Part shown: one piece after another, positions 45,021-53,561 of the stretch | Layout: the number at the start of each line of letters is the position of its first letter | Numbering within the stretch: position 1 is the first letter of the stretch | NCBI GenBank assembly: GCA_001897155.1 | Contig: MKSF01000007.1 | Span: 92,457 to 156,456, forward strand | From: Bacteroidetes bacterium 47-18 | GTDB taxonomy: Bacteria > Bacteroidota > Bacteroidia > Chitinophagales > Chitinophagaceae | Direction: 5' to 3' | DNA length: 64,000 bases | Position numbers and translations under genes: made by a program | Notes under the pieces: generated by a model | What the model was told of the DNA's origin: nothing | Databases searched by the model: none | Seen by the model: only the letters and a program-made list of their open reading frames with translations

Positions 45021-45028
45021 TAATTTTG
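45021..45028 (+). promoter_or_regulatory. Promoter (-7 box) of the aldehyde dehydrogenase gene
   Basis: TAATTTTG 31 bases before the start codon; TTG at 44996-44998 is 22 bases upstream of it. Confidence 0.55.
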
Positions 45029-45058
45029 ACACCTCAGAGATCATTTTATTCAGAAATT

Positions 45059-46588
45059 ATGAACATACAAGACATTTTGAAGCAATTGAACATTGCTGCG
45101 GATAACCAGGGCGTAAGTACAGGGACCGTATGGTCTGAAGGAAAAGGCGCCAGGCTGGAATCCTATTCCCCCATTAATAATGATTACCTGGCCGCTACGC
45201 AGCATACCACCAGGGAAGCGTATGATGAGGTCGTGGAAAAAGCGCGTCAGGCCTTTAAGACATGGCGGACCGTACCGGCTCCCAGGCGTGGTGAGATCGT
45301 AAGGCAGATCGGTAATAAAATGAGGGAATATAAAGAGCCGCTGGGCAGTCTTGTATCCCTGGAAATGGGCAAAAGCTACCAGGAAGGGCTGGGAGAGGTA
45401 CAGGAGATCATTGATATCTGTGACTTTGCCGTTGGGCTGTCCAGGCAATTATACGGCCTGACCATTGCCAGTGAGCGCCCCCAGCACAGTATGATGGAGC
45501 AATGGCACCCGATAGGCGTGGTGGGCATCATCTCCGCCTTCAACTTCCCGGTGGCGGTATGGAGCTGGAATGCAATGCTGGCGCTGGTATGCGGCGACGT
45601 ATGTATCTGGAAGCCGAGCTCTAAAACGCCGCTGTGCGCTATTGCCTGCCAGCACATCATTGCAGAAGTATTTAAGGAGAACAATATAGAGGAAGGGGTG
45701 TGTAACCTTGTTATCGGCGATGATGCCGGTCCGTGGCTGTCCGGAGACCAGCGTATAGCGCTGGTGAGCTTTACGGGCTCCACGCGTGTGGGCCGTATCG
45801 TAGGCCAGACGGTAGCGCAGCGTTTCGGAAAATCCCTGCTGGAGCTGGGCGGTAACAATGCCATTATCGTGACCGAAAGCGCCGACCTGTCTATGGTATT
45901 GCCGGGCGTGGTGTTCGGTGCGGTAGGTACGGCCGGGCAGCGTTGTACCACGACCCGCCGCCTGATCGTGCAGGAAAGCGTATATGACAAGACCATTGAG
46001 GTGCTGAAAAATGCTTACGGTCAGCTCAGGATCGGTAACCCGCTGGACGCTAACAATCATATCGGTCCGCTGATCGATGAAAATGCGGTCAATACTTACC
46101 TGAAAGCTATAGAGACGGCCAAGGCCGCAGGCGGCCGCGTGATAGTGGAAGGCGGCCGCTATACACCGGAAGGCTATGAGAACGGGTTCTATGTGAAGCC
46201 CTGTATCATTGAAGCAGCCAATGACCTGGACATCGTGCAGGAAGAAACCTTTGCGCCTATCCTCTACGTTATGAAATATACCACGCTGGAAGAGGCTATT
46301 GAGCTGCAGAACAGTGTGCCGCAGGGCCTTTCTTCTGCTATCTTTACCAGCAATCTCCGCGAAGCGCAGCGTTTCCTCTCTGCCGAAGGCAGCGATTGCG
46401 GCATTGCCAACGTCAACATCGGCACCAGCGGCGCCGAGATCGGCGGAGCTTTCGGAGGAGAGAAAGAGACCGGCGGCGGAAGGGAAAGCGGTTCCGACAG
46501 TTGGAAAGCCTATATGAGACGCCAGACCAATACGATCAACTACGGTAACTCCCTGCCGCTGGCACAGGGCATTAAATTCCATATTTAA
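45059..46588 (+). CDS. ALDH7-type aldehyde dehydrogenase (aminoadipate semialdehyde)
   Basis: 509 residues from the ATG at 45059, after the promoter; a longer frame from 44966 crosses a terminator. NAD-dependent aldehyde dehydrogenase with the general-base glutamate in LLELGGNNAIIV and the nucleophile cysteine in AGQRCTTTRRL. The motif EQWHPIGVVGIISAFNFPVAVW and the ending GGGRESGSDSWKAYMRRQT are typical of the ALDH7/antiquitin class, which oxidises alpha-aminoadipate semialdehyde in lysine breakdown. It is the only lysine-related gene nearby, so the physiological substrate is inferred. Confidence 0.93.
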   Translation: MNIQDILKQLNIAADNQGVSTGTVWSEGKGARLESYSPINNDYLAATQHTTREAYDEVVEKARQAFKTWRTVPAPRRGEIVRQIGNKMREYKEPLGSLVSLEMGKSYQEGLGEVQEIIDICDFAVGLSRQLYGLTIASERPQHSMMEQWHPIGVVGIISAFNFPVAVWSWNAMLALVCGDVCIWKPSSKTPLCAIACQHIIAEVFKENNIEEGVCNLVIGDDAGPWLSGDQRIALVSFTGSTRVGRIVGQTVAQRFGKSLLELGGNNAIIVTESADLSMVLPGVVFGAVGTAGQRCTTTRRLIVQESVYDKTIEVLKNAYGQLRIGNPLDANNHIGPLIDENAVNTYLKAIETAKAAGGRVIVEGGRYTPEGYENGFYVKPCIIEAANDLDIVQEETFAPILYVMKYTTLEEAIELQNSVPQGLSSAIFTSNLREAQRFLSAEGSDCGIANVNIGTSGAEIGGAFGGEKETGGGRESGSDSWKAYMRRQTNTINYGNSLPLAQGIKFHI

Positions 46589-46608
46589 TATCGGCATAAG
46601 CCAAGATT

Positions 46609-46644
46609 CAGCGTAGCTGCCGGACCCGGTGCTACGCTGTTTTT
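46609..46644 (+). terminator. Terminator after the aldehyde dehydrogenase
   Basis: Perfect 9-bp stem CAGCGTAGC / GCTACGCTG with internal pairing in the loop, then TTTTT. Confidence 0.85.
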
Positions 46645-46671
46645 ATGTGTAAAATTATTTTTATATGAAGG

Positions 46672-46704
46672 TTGCGCAATTAATAGCAAAACCTGTTATA
46701 TTTG
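46672..46704 (+). promoter_or_regulatory. Promoter of the L,D-transpeptidase gene
   Basis: TTG at 46672-46674 and TATATTTG at 46697-46704, 22 bases apart. Confidence 0.6.
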
Positions 46705-46753
46705 AACATGAATTTTTGATTCATACCAGCGTAAACTTTTAATACCGCTTTTG

Positions 46754-47713
46754 ATGCATAAATCCCTTCACTACCTGTTTATTGCTAGCTGCATGCTGGC
46801 TATCTGCTCCTGCGGCAATACTTCCGACAACCCCGGGAAAACGGCTTCCCCGGCACCACATCAGGATACCGCGGCCGCGCCTCCTGCACCCGAACCGGTC
46901 AAATCAGCCGATGCGCCGGAGAAAGATCTTACCTATACGGCCTGGCCGGTCAAAAGATCGGATTCACTGAAAAAAGCCTTCCGGGCGCTGGACGATGCCC
47001 AGGTAAAGATACTCGCCGCGATCAACAGGGCGGATAAACGACATATGCCGGGCCTGGACACCCTGCTGGTACCGGACAAGTTTAAAGAGCTGGAGGCTTA
47101 CAGTCCCTTCCCGCTGCGGATGGATATGCTGTCCAAGGTCAATAAGCTGGTGCTCTTTTCCTATCCTATACAGGCATACGCCGTATATGAGCAGGGCACA
47201 CTGAAGACCTGGGGCCCTACCAATATGGGTAAGAAAGCTACCAAAACCCCGACAGGGCTGTTCTTTGCCAACTGGAAAGGAAAAGAGATCAAAAGCTCGG
47301 TGAACAGCTCCTGGGTACTGAAATGGAACTTTAACGTGCATAATACGCAGGGAGTAGGCTGGCACCAGTATGACCTGCCGGGCTATCCCATATCGCACTC
47401 CTGTATGCGCCTGCTGGCGGAAGATGCCCAATGGCTGTATGACTGGGCGGACCAGTGGCAACTGAAGAACGGGCAACTGGTGGCCAGGGGCACGCCGACC
47501 GTCATTTACGGCGACTACCCGTGGGGACAGCGCAGGCCCTGGATGAGCCTGCTGGAAAACAGCGCCGCCAATGATATAACGGTAGAGCAGCTCGAAGCAG
47601 TGCTGCAGCCTTACCTTGAAAAGATCATGGAGGCACAGCAGGAAAGAGCTGATTATCTACGCTCAAAAGAGCCGTCTGAAACAGCACCCGCACAGGAAGT
47701 AACGGCTTCCTGA
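46754..47713 (+). CDS. L,D-transpeptidase (YkuD) lipoprotein
   Basis: 319 residues from the ATG at 46754. A lipoprotein signal ends at Cys20 (MLAICSC) and leads into a Pro/Ala-rich linker (25-60). The catalytic domain (about 130-250) contains HNTQGVGWHQYDLPG and SHSCMRL, the YkuD His...Ser-His-x-Cys pattern, with Ser where glycine is usual. Enzymes of this family form 3-3 cross-links in peptidoglycan or attach proteins to it. It is lipid-anchored at the periplasmic side. A repeat copy begins 22 bases after the stop. Confidence 0.9.
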   Translation: MHKSLHYLFIASCMLAICSCGNTSDNPGKTASPAPHQDTAAAPPAPEPVKSADAPEKDLTYTAWPVKRSDSLKKAFRALDDAQVKILAAINRADKRHMPGLDTLLVPDKFKELEAYSPFPLRMDMLSKVNKLVLFSYPIQAYAVYEQGTLKTWGPTNMGKKATKTPTGLFFANWKGKEIKSSVNSSWVLKWNFNVHNTQGVGWHQYDLPGYPISHSCMRLLAEDAQWLYDWADQWQLKNGQLVARGTPTVIYGDYPWGQRRPWMSLLENSAANDITVEQLEAVLQPYLEKIMEAQQERADYLRSKEPSETAPAQEVTAS

Positions 47714-47735
47714 TGTATATAAGATAAGATTGAGT

Positions 47736-47881
47736 GACTATCTGCTTACAGGGAACAACCTTTATTACAGATACGCCTCGCTGAACGGTGTCCTCTCTGC
47801 GGGTCAGAACCGCTTTTACTATAAAGACACTGAGAATGTTGGTCATTCCGAACGGATGTGAGGAAGCTCTTATAATAATTT
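47736..47881 (+). repeat. Dispersed repeat, copy E
   Basis: Starts GACTATCT at 47736 and carries the full core (CATTCCGAACGGATGTGAGGAA, then TTATAATAATTT) but not the usual right arm; a 40-base perfect palindrome takes its place. Confidence 0.8.
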
Positions 47882-47921
47882 AAAAAACCTTTGCCTATCT
47901 ATAGATAGGCAAAGGTTTTTT
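47882..47921. terminator. 40-base perfect palindrome, likely bidirectional terminator
   Basis: Arms of 20 bases without a single mismatch or spacer (starts AAAAAACCTTTGCC, centre CTA|TAG, ends in six Ts). The centre resembles the AGATAG end of the dispersed repeat. Confidence 0.7.
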
Positions 47922-47943
47922 AAGATACTGCCCCCAAAGGCAG

Positions 47944-48042
47944 TCATTTCAAGCGAAACGCAGTGAAGACCTTGTAAGTCAAGGACTATGAGATCTTGCT
48001 TTACAAGAGCATAGTTTCTTTATTCCGCTCCGCTTGAAATGA
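47944..48042. repeat. Second inverted-repeat element
   Basis: 99 bases with 12-bp perfect terminal inverted repeats TCATTTCAAGCG / CGCTTGAAATGA. Inside, CTTGTAA/TTACAAG and ACTATG/CATAGT can also pair. No coding content. It differs from the GACTATCT family. The rest of the 47714-48098 gap is spacer. Confidence 0.7.
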
Positions 48043-48098
48043 AGGTAAGGTGCTTTTTAAATACCTCTTTAATGGATGGTATATTTGCTGACCGCGGC

Positions 48099-48356
48099 CT
48101 ATTTATTGCCGAACATGCCTTTCAGCGTATCCAGCGGGGAGCCGCTGTCGTTACCTTCTGACTGGGAATTACCGCTCATAAAGGCGTTCATCAAGGACAT
48201 AACATCAAACTTCCCTTCCAGGATGTCGTCTATTTTATCCTGGAAAGCCGGTGGTACCTTGCTTTTGATAAAATCTTTGGTAACGCTTACCGATTTCTGG
48301 GCCATCTCTTCACTGAGACCTGCCTTGGCTATTAATTCTTTGATTAATTCCTGCAT
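48099..48356 (-). CDS. Small helical protein, unknown
   Basis: 85 residues, no signal peptide. The N-terminal 50 residues form two to three amphipathic helices (ELIKELIAKAGLSEEMAQKSVSVTKDFIK), followed by a Ser/Gly/Asn-rich stretch and a short helix LDTLKGMF. Such small cytoplasmic proteins are common in Chitinophagaceae with no assigned role. Single gene. Confidence 0.7.
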   Translation of the reverse strand: MQELIKELIAKAGLSEEMAQKSVSVTKDFIKSKVPPAFQDKIDDILEGKFDVMSLMNAFMSGNSQSEGNDSGSPLDTLKGMFGNK

Positions 48357-48584
48357 AGTATAATGTGTTTAAAAGTAATTTTTTAAAAAAAGTATGTTCT
48401 GTCTGTAGCTACGGGTATAGCTGTATCATTGTATTTCCGGTGAATGGTCGTATAAGCTTTTCAGACCATTATTGAATTTCCCGGTTTTGTTACGGTACAG
48501 CCGAAATGACACCTTCTTCAACCATAATACCGATGCAAAGTACGAAGCTCTTTCGTTGTTTCCTACACCCGGGTGTTAAATTGA

Positions 48585-49832
48585 TCAGTTGAGCAGGAAA
48601 GTTCCGTCCGCTACCTGCTCCTGCAACTGCTCCATAGCAGCGTGATTGCCTGTCAGCAGGGCCAGGCGCTCTATGACCCTTTCTACCAATGCGTCGGGAC
48701 AGGAGGCGCCGGAAGTGACCATAACGGTGAGCGGCAGCCGCTCAGGCAGGAAGCCTGCTGTCAGGATCTCCTGCTTGTCGTGAAAATTGAAGTGCTGTAC
48801 CCGGTCCGCATCCACCAGGCATCTTTCATGATTGATGAAATAAGTGGGCAGCTTTTCTTCGCACAATTCTACGAGGTGGGAGGTATTGCTGCTGTTATAG
48901 CCGCCTATGACGAGCGCAAAATCGGCGGTCTCTTCCAGCATACCGGTCACAGCGGTCTGGTTGTCATTGGTAGCATAGCAAAGGGTATCGCGGGTGTCGG
49001 CAAAACGTGCTTTCAGATGCTCATCGTCCAGGTTATAGCGGGTCCGGACAACATTCTTGAGAAAATCGGCTATGCCCTGCGTATCGCTGGCCAGCATCGT
49101 GGTCTGGTTGACCACGCCTATTTTCTGCAGGTCCTTTTCTACGTCAAAGTCCCTGGAATACTGGCCTTTGAATTCCTCGTAGAACCGGGCCGCGGGCTTC
49201 TCCCCAGTAATATAGCCCGCCAGCTCCACTGCTTCCTTCATATCATTGACCACTACAGTGGGCGCATTCTGCTTGCTGTGGGAAAAGGTGGCGCGGGTCT
49301 CTTCGTGACGCGGCTTGCCGTGCACTACTATGGTATAGCCGTCATTGCCTATCTTCTCGCTCCTGTTCCATACTTTCTCCACGAAAGGGCAGGTGGTATT
49401 ATAGGTTTCTATCCGGATGCCCTTGGACTGCAGCAGCGTTTCGATCTCTATAGTGGTGCCGAAAGCCGGCACGATCACCACATCTTCGCTGCTGATGGCC
49501 TCCCAGGGGATCAGCTGGTTGCCGTAGGTATCCATGATGAAGGTCACGCCCTCTGCCTGGAGGTCTGCATTGACCTGGGGATTGTGGATCATCTCGCTCA
49601 GCAGGTAGATCCTGCGTCCCGGATTTTCATGCACGGCACGGAAAGCGATCTCTATGGCATTCTCCACACCGTAGCAAAAGCCGAAATGCCTGGCTATCAC
49701 CACTTCCAGCGTTCCTATGCGGATGCGGGTAGGGGTGAAGTCCTTTTTCAGCTTATCCTGGGCCTTCCGCTGCTGCTTGATAGAGGAGATTAAGGGGCTT
49801 CTGTAGTGTACCGGAACATCAAATGACTTCAT
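48585..49832 (-). CDS. ispH: 4-hydroxy-3-methylbut-2-enyl diphosphate reductase
   Basis: 415 residues from the ATG at 49832; an ATG at 49862 would add ten residues. It makes IPP and DMAPP in the last step of the MEP isoprenoid pathway, using a [4Fe-4S] cluster held by three cysteines: in HFGFCYGVENA, in YNTTCPFVEKV, and in TSGASCPDALV. The chain is longer than E. coli IspH (about 316), with an N-terminal extension (SPLISSIKQQRKAQDKLKKDF) and an insert after the second cysteine, the long form also seen in other Bacteroidota. Confidence 0.95.
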   Translation of the reverse strand: MKSFDVPVHYRSPLISSIKQQRKAQDKLKKDFTPTRIRIGTLEVVIARHFGFCYGVENAIEIAFRAVHENPGRRIYLLSEMIHNPQVNADLQAEGVTFIMDTYGNQLIPWEAISSEDVVIVPAFGTTIEIETLLQSKGIRIETYNTTCPFVEKVWNRSEKIGNDGYTIVVHGKPRHEETRATFSHSKQNAPTVVVNDMKEAVELAGYITGEKPAARFYEEFKGQYSRDFDVEKDLQKIGVVNQTTMLASDTQGIADFLKNVVRTRYNLDDEHLKARFADTRDTLCYATNDNQTAVTGMLEETADFALVIGGYNSSNTSHLVELCEEKLPTYFINHERCLVDADRVQHFNFHDKQEILTAGFLPERLPLTVMVTSGASCPDALVERVIERLALLTGNHAAMEQLQEQVADGTFLLN

Positions 49833-49952
49833 ATCTTGGGAAAATGCATGTATGTAGCTCAAAGTTAAAGAATATTCCCCGCTTTACCGGGGCTGCCTGC
49901 GCGAATAAATGCAATTAATGTTTTATTAAGTAATTTTCCATCCCTGATTCAA

Positions 49953-49960
49953 TATCTTTG
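49953..49960 (+). promoter_or_regulatory. Possible mltG promoter (-7 box)
   Basis: TATCTTTG 34 bases before the start; no clear -33 TTG. Confidence 0.5.
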
Positions 49961-49994
49961 GTAATACTAATGATTTTCAAATACATATTCTGAT

Positions 49995-51038
49995 ATGCCT
50001 CGTACTCCCGGTAAGCAACGCAAAAGAAGTAAGGTCTTCCTGATAGTGATCCTCATCCTGCTGGCCCCGGTCGGCTGGCTGGCTTACCGCACCTTTCTGA
50101 ATAATGTCAGCGGCGGCTTCAGGGAAGGGTATGTATATATCAGGACCGGGTCTTCCTTTGATGACCTGCTGCGGCAACTGGAGGAACAGCACGTGCTGAA
50201 CAATATGACCTCTTTCAGGCTGCTGGCACAGCAGGTTGGGCTGGACAAAAAGGTGAGGCCGGGGAAATACAGGATCGGGTCGTACGAGGGCAATTATGCC
50301 ATTGTCAGGAAGCTGCGCAACGGGCAGCAGGAGCCGGTGAAGCTGGTGATCAATAAATTCCGGACCAGGGATGACCTGATCGCTTTTGTATCGCAGCGGC
50401 TGGAGACCGATACGGCAGCCCTGAGACAACTGCTCCTTGACCGGGATTTCCTGCAGCAATACGGCCTCAATGAATATACGGCCATGAGCCTGGTGCTGCC
50501 GGATACTTATGAATACTGGTGGAATACGGATGCGGAAGGCCTGCTGAAAAAGCTGGCGGCCTATTATGAAAAGTACTGGACGGACGAGCGGAAAGCCAGG
50601 GCCGCGGCGCTGCAACTGCAACCCGCTGAGGTGGTCACGCTCGCTTCCATCGTGGAGGAGGAGACCAATAAGCCTGATGAAAAGCCGGCTGTGGCCAGCG
50701 TGTACCTGAACCGCCTGCGGAAAGGCATGCCGCTGCAGGCAGACCCTACAGTGAAATTCGCCTGGAACGATTTTACCATTAAGCGGATCCTTAACGAGCA
50801 TACACAGATCAGCTCGCCTTACAATACCTACAGGCATACCGGGCTGCCGCCGGGACCCATCTGCACACCTTCCAAAAGATCCATCGAGGCGGTGCTGGAT
50901 CCCGCGAAGACAGGTTACCTGTATTTCTGCGCCCGTGAGGACTTCAGCGGCTACCACGTTTTCGCGGAAACCTATTCGCAGCACCTGGTGAATGCCCGGC
51001 GTTACCATGAAGCGCTTAACGCAAGGAACATCAGGTAA
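49995..51038 (+). CDS. mltG: Endolytic murein transglycosylase MltG
   Basis: 347 residues. A basic N-terminus (RTPGKQRKRSK) and one membrane helix (VFLIVILILLAPVGWLAY) anchor it in the inner membrane. A LysM-like segment (about 45-110) precedes the YceG catalytic domain with the active glutamate in LASIVEEETNKPDEKP and the motif GLPPGPICTPSKRSIEA. It cuts nascent glycan strands and so limits their length. It is transcribed alone, head-to-head with ispH. Confidence 0.95.
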   Translation: MPRTPGKQRKRSKVFLIVILILLAPVGWLAYRTFLNNVSGGFREGYVYIRTGSSFDDLLRQLEEQHVLNNMTSFRLLAQQVGLDKKVRPGKYRIGSYEGNYAIVRKLRNGQQEPVKLVINKFRTRDDLIAFVSQRLETDTAALRQLLLDRDFLQQYGLNEYTAMSLVLPDTYEYWWNTDAEGLLKKLAAYYEKYWTDERKARAAALQLQPAEVVTLASIVEEETNKPDEKPAVASVYLNRLRKGMPLQADPTVKFAWNDFTIKRILNEHTQISSPYNTYRHTGLPPGPICTPSKRSIEAVLDPAKTGYLYFCAREDFSGYHVFAETYSQHLVNARRYHEALNARNIR

Positions 51039-51217
51039 GGCAGGTGATCTTAAGGCAGGAAGCTGCCTGTCTTTCTGTAAACTATTTATAAAAAAACATT
51101 CATATCTTTTATTTGATTGTATATTGATCTATATTTGATAGGACAGCATATTATTTCCTGAGGGCCATACTAAATCAGCGAATAGTAAGTTTATATAAAG
51201 CAACAAAAACGAATCTT

Positions 51218-52777
51218 ATGTCAGCAAAAATTATCTGGGTAGACGACGAAATAGCCTCACTGAAGCCTATCATCTTATTTCTCACGCAAAAAGGGTATGA
51301 AGTAGCGTCCTTCAATAACGGCTATGATGCCCTGGAATATATCAACGATAATAACGAAACGGATGTGGTGCTGCTGGATGAAAGCATGCCGGGTATGACC
51401 GGCCTGGAAACCCTGCAGAAAATAAAGGAGAGCAAGCCCACGCTCCCGGTGGTGATGGTCACCAAGAACGAAGCGGAATATATTATGGAGGAGGCCATCG
51501 GGTCGCAGATATCCGATTACCTGATCAAGCCGGTGAATCCCAACCAGGTGCTGATGTCCCTGAAGAAGATCGTGGACTCCAGGAGGCTGGTATCTGAAAA
51601 GACGAATACCGAATACCAGAAAGAGTTCCGGAATATGATGATGACGCTGAATGATAACCTGAGCGCCAGGGAATGGCAGGACCTGTACAAAAAGCTGGTG
51701 TACTGGGAAGTGGAGATGAGCAAAAGCGACAGCCCGGAAATGCTGGAGGTGTTCCAGACGCAGAAGAGCGAAGCCAATACGGAATTTTATAAGTATATCA
51801 GTAAAAATTACCTGGACTGGATCAGGAACCCGGATGAGAGCGGGACTCCCGTCCTGTCGCATAACGTGTTTGCCAAAAAGATCGCGCCTTCCATAGGAAA
51901 GGGTAAGCCCACTTTTATGGTGCTGATAGATAATCTCCGGTTTGATCAGTGGAGAGTGATAGAGCCTATCATCAATCAGCACTTCCGCCTGGCGGAAGAG
52001 GATATGTTCTACAGCATCCTGCCGACCTCCACGCAGTACAGCCGCAATGCCATCTTTGCAGGCCTGATGCCGCTGGAGATAGAGAAGCGCTATCCTATAG
52101 AATGGAAGAACGATGACGAGGAGGGCGGGAAGAACCTGTACGAGCAGTTGTTCCTGGAAGGCCAGTTGAGACGGCTGAACATGAAGGATATCAAATGGTC
52201 GTATGTGAAGATCACCAATAATGACGATGGCAAGAGCCTGGAAGATAATATCCATAACTATCTTAATAATGACCTTACGGTGATCGTGTACAACTTCGTG
52301 GATATGCTGTCGCACGCCCGTACGGAAATGGAAGTGCTGAAGGAGCTGGCCGGTGATGAAAAGTCCTACCGCTCCCTGACACAGAGCTGGTTCGAGCATT
52401 CACCGCTGTACAGCGCCCTGAAAAAGATAGCTTCCCGCGACATTAATCTCATCATCACCACAGACCACGGCACCACCCAGGTCAAGACGCCGAGCAAATG
52501 CGTGGGGGATAAGCAGACCACTACCAATCTCCGTTATAAGCACGGCAGGAACCTGCAGTACGAGGATAAGCATGTATTTGCCATTACCAATCCCAAAGAG
52601 GCGGGTCTGCCGCAGCCGAATGTAAATTCCAAATATATATTTGCCAAGGAAGATTATTTCCTTTGTTATCCCAATAATTATAATTATTACGTTAACTATT
52701 ACAGGAACACCTTCCAGCATGGAGGGGTCAGCCTGGAGGAAATGATCGTCCCCGTATTGCGGTTTACAAACAGGTAA
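51218..52777 (+). CDS. porX: PorX: response regulator with PglZ phosphatase domain
   Basis: 519 residues. The receiver domain (1-125) has the acid pocket VDDE and phosphorylated Asp54 (LLDESMPGM). A helical linker (130-200) leads to a PglZ-type alkaline-phosphatase-fold domain with MVLIDNLRFDQW, TSTQYSRNAIF, VYNFVDMLSHARTE and TTDHGTTQV metal motifs. This is the PorX architecture; PorX with kinase PorY controls T9SS gene expression. porT at 1.7 kb and sorting-tail proteins in the window fit this. No porY is adjacent. TATATTTG at 51130-51137 is a possible -7 box. Confidence 0.94.
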   Translation: MSAKIIWVDDEIASLKPIILFLTQKGYEVASFNNGYDALEYINDNNETDVVLLDESMPGMTGLETLQKIKESKPTLPVVMVTKNEAEYIMEEAIGSQISDYLIKPVNPNQVLMSLKKIVDSRRLVSEKTNTEYQKEFRNMMMTLNDNLSAREWQDLYKKLVYWEVEMSKSDSPEMLEVFQTQKSEANTEFYKYISKNYLDWIRNPDESGTPVLSHNVFAKKIAPSIGKGKPTFMVLIDNLRFDQWRVIEPIINQHFRLAEEDMFYSILPTSTQYSRNAIFAGLMPLEIEKRYPIEWKNDDEEGGKNLYEQLFLEGQLRRLNMKDIKWSYVKITNNDDGKSLEDNIHNYLNNDLTVIVYNFVDMLSHARTEMEVLKELAGDEKSYRSLTQSWFEHSPLYSALKKIASRDINLIITTDHGTTQVKTPSKCVGDKQTTTNLRYKHGRNLQYEDKHVFAITNPKEAGLPQPNVNSKYIFAKEDYFLCYPNNYNYYVNYYRNTFQHGGVSLEEMIVPVLRFTNR

Positions 52778-52813
52778 GCGAAGGCGACAGCGGTCTACAG
52801 AGATCAGGGAAAT

Positions 52814-52861
52814 TGTCTCCTGTATTTGTTTTTTACAAACACGGGAGACATCTTCTTTTTT
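52814..52861 (+). terminator. Terminator after porX
   Basis: 16-bp stem (TGTCTCC... / ...GGAGACA, one mismatch and one wobble), five-T loop, then TCTTCTTTTTT. Confidence 0.9.
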
Positions 52862-53027
52862 CATAAAAAAGCATTTGCCGGCTCGCATTTACCCTTCATT
52901 ACCGTATTGCCGGGAACAGGAGAGCAGGTCTCTCATGAACAATATTTGATATGTGCAATACCCTGAATTTGGTATTTTTTTGTTAAAAAATATAAAATTT
53001 ATGAACTTCTATATTATATTAGCTGTT

Positions 53028-53045
53028 GAATATGTGAACATATTC
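53028..53045. promoter_or_regulatory. Palindromic operator-like site
   Basis: GAATATGT-ga-ACATATTC, perfect 8-bp arms, 20 bases upstream of the -7 box of the following response regulator gene. Confidence 0.5.
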
Positions 53046-53065
53046 GATCAGATAGTATAATAGGG

Positions 53066-53073
53066 TATTTTTG
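53066..53073 (+). promoter_or_regulatory. Promoter (-7 box) of response regulator gene
   Basis: TATTTTTG 23 bases before the start; the -33 region lacks TTG and instead holds the end of the palindrome at 53028-53045. Confidence 0.5.
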
Positions 53074-53096
53074 CAGTTTTAAAAACATAAACAATA

Positions 53097-53561
53097 ATGG
53101 CCGAAGGAAAGATCAACATATTATTTGTGGATGATGAAGAAAGTAACCTGTTTTCTTTCAAAGCCAATTTCCGGATAAAGTATAATGTATTTACGGCTAT
53201 CAGCGGAGATACGGCCCTGCAGTTGCTGGAGACCCAGCCTGTGGACATCATTATTACCGATCAGCGTATGCCCGGCATGACCGGCGTAGAGTTCCTCAGC
53301 AAAGTACTGGAAAAATATCCTGAGCCTATGCGTATCCTGCTTACCGGTTTCGCGGATATGAATGCCGTGATAGATGCCGTTAACAAAGGGAAAATCTACC
53401 ATTATCTTACCAAGCCCTGGAATGAAGAGGAGCTGGATAATACCATCCAGAAGGCTTACCAGGAATATCTCCTTCAGAAAGAAATAAAAACGGCCAACGA
53501 AAAGCTGGCCATTTCAAACGATCAGCTGGAGTTCCTGCTGCGCCAGAAACTGCTTTCCTGA
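53097..53561 (+). CDS. Single-domain response regulator with helical tail
   Basis: 154 residues. Receiver domain (1-120) with acid pocket VDDE, phosphorylated Asp55 in ITDQRMPGMTG, and the ITDQRMPG...LLTGFAD...KGKIYHYLTKPW signature of the HD-GYP/hybrid-kinase receiver subclass. A short coiled coil (ANEKLAISNDQLEFLLRQ) follows, with no output domain. Its receiver closely resembles that of the convergent hybrid kinase, so they may be paralogues. The last 40 bases overlap that gene's end on the opposite strand. Confidence 0.9.
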   Translation: MAEGKINILFVDDEESNLFSFKANFRIKYNVFTAISGDTALQLLETQPVDIIITDQRMPGMTGVEFLSKVLEKYPEPMRILLTGFADMNAVIDAVNKGKIYHYLTKPWNEEELDNTIQKAYQEYLLQKEIKTANEKLAISNDQLEFLLRQKLLS

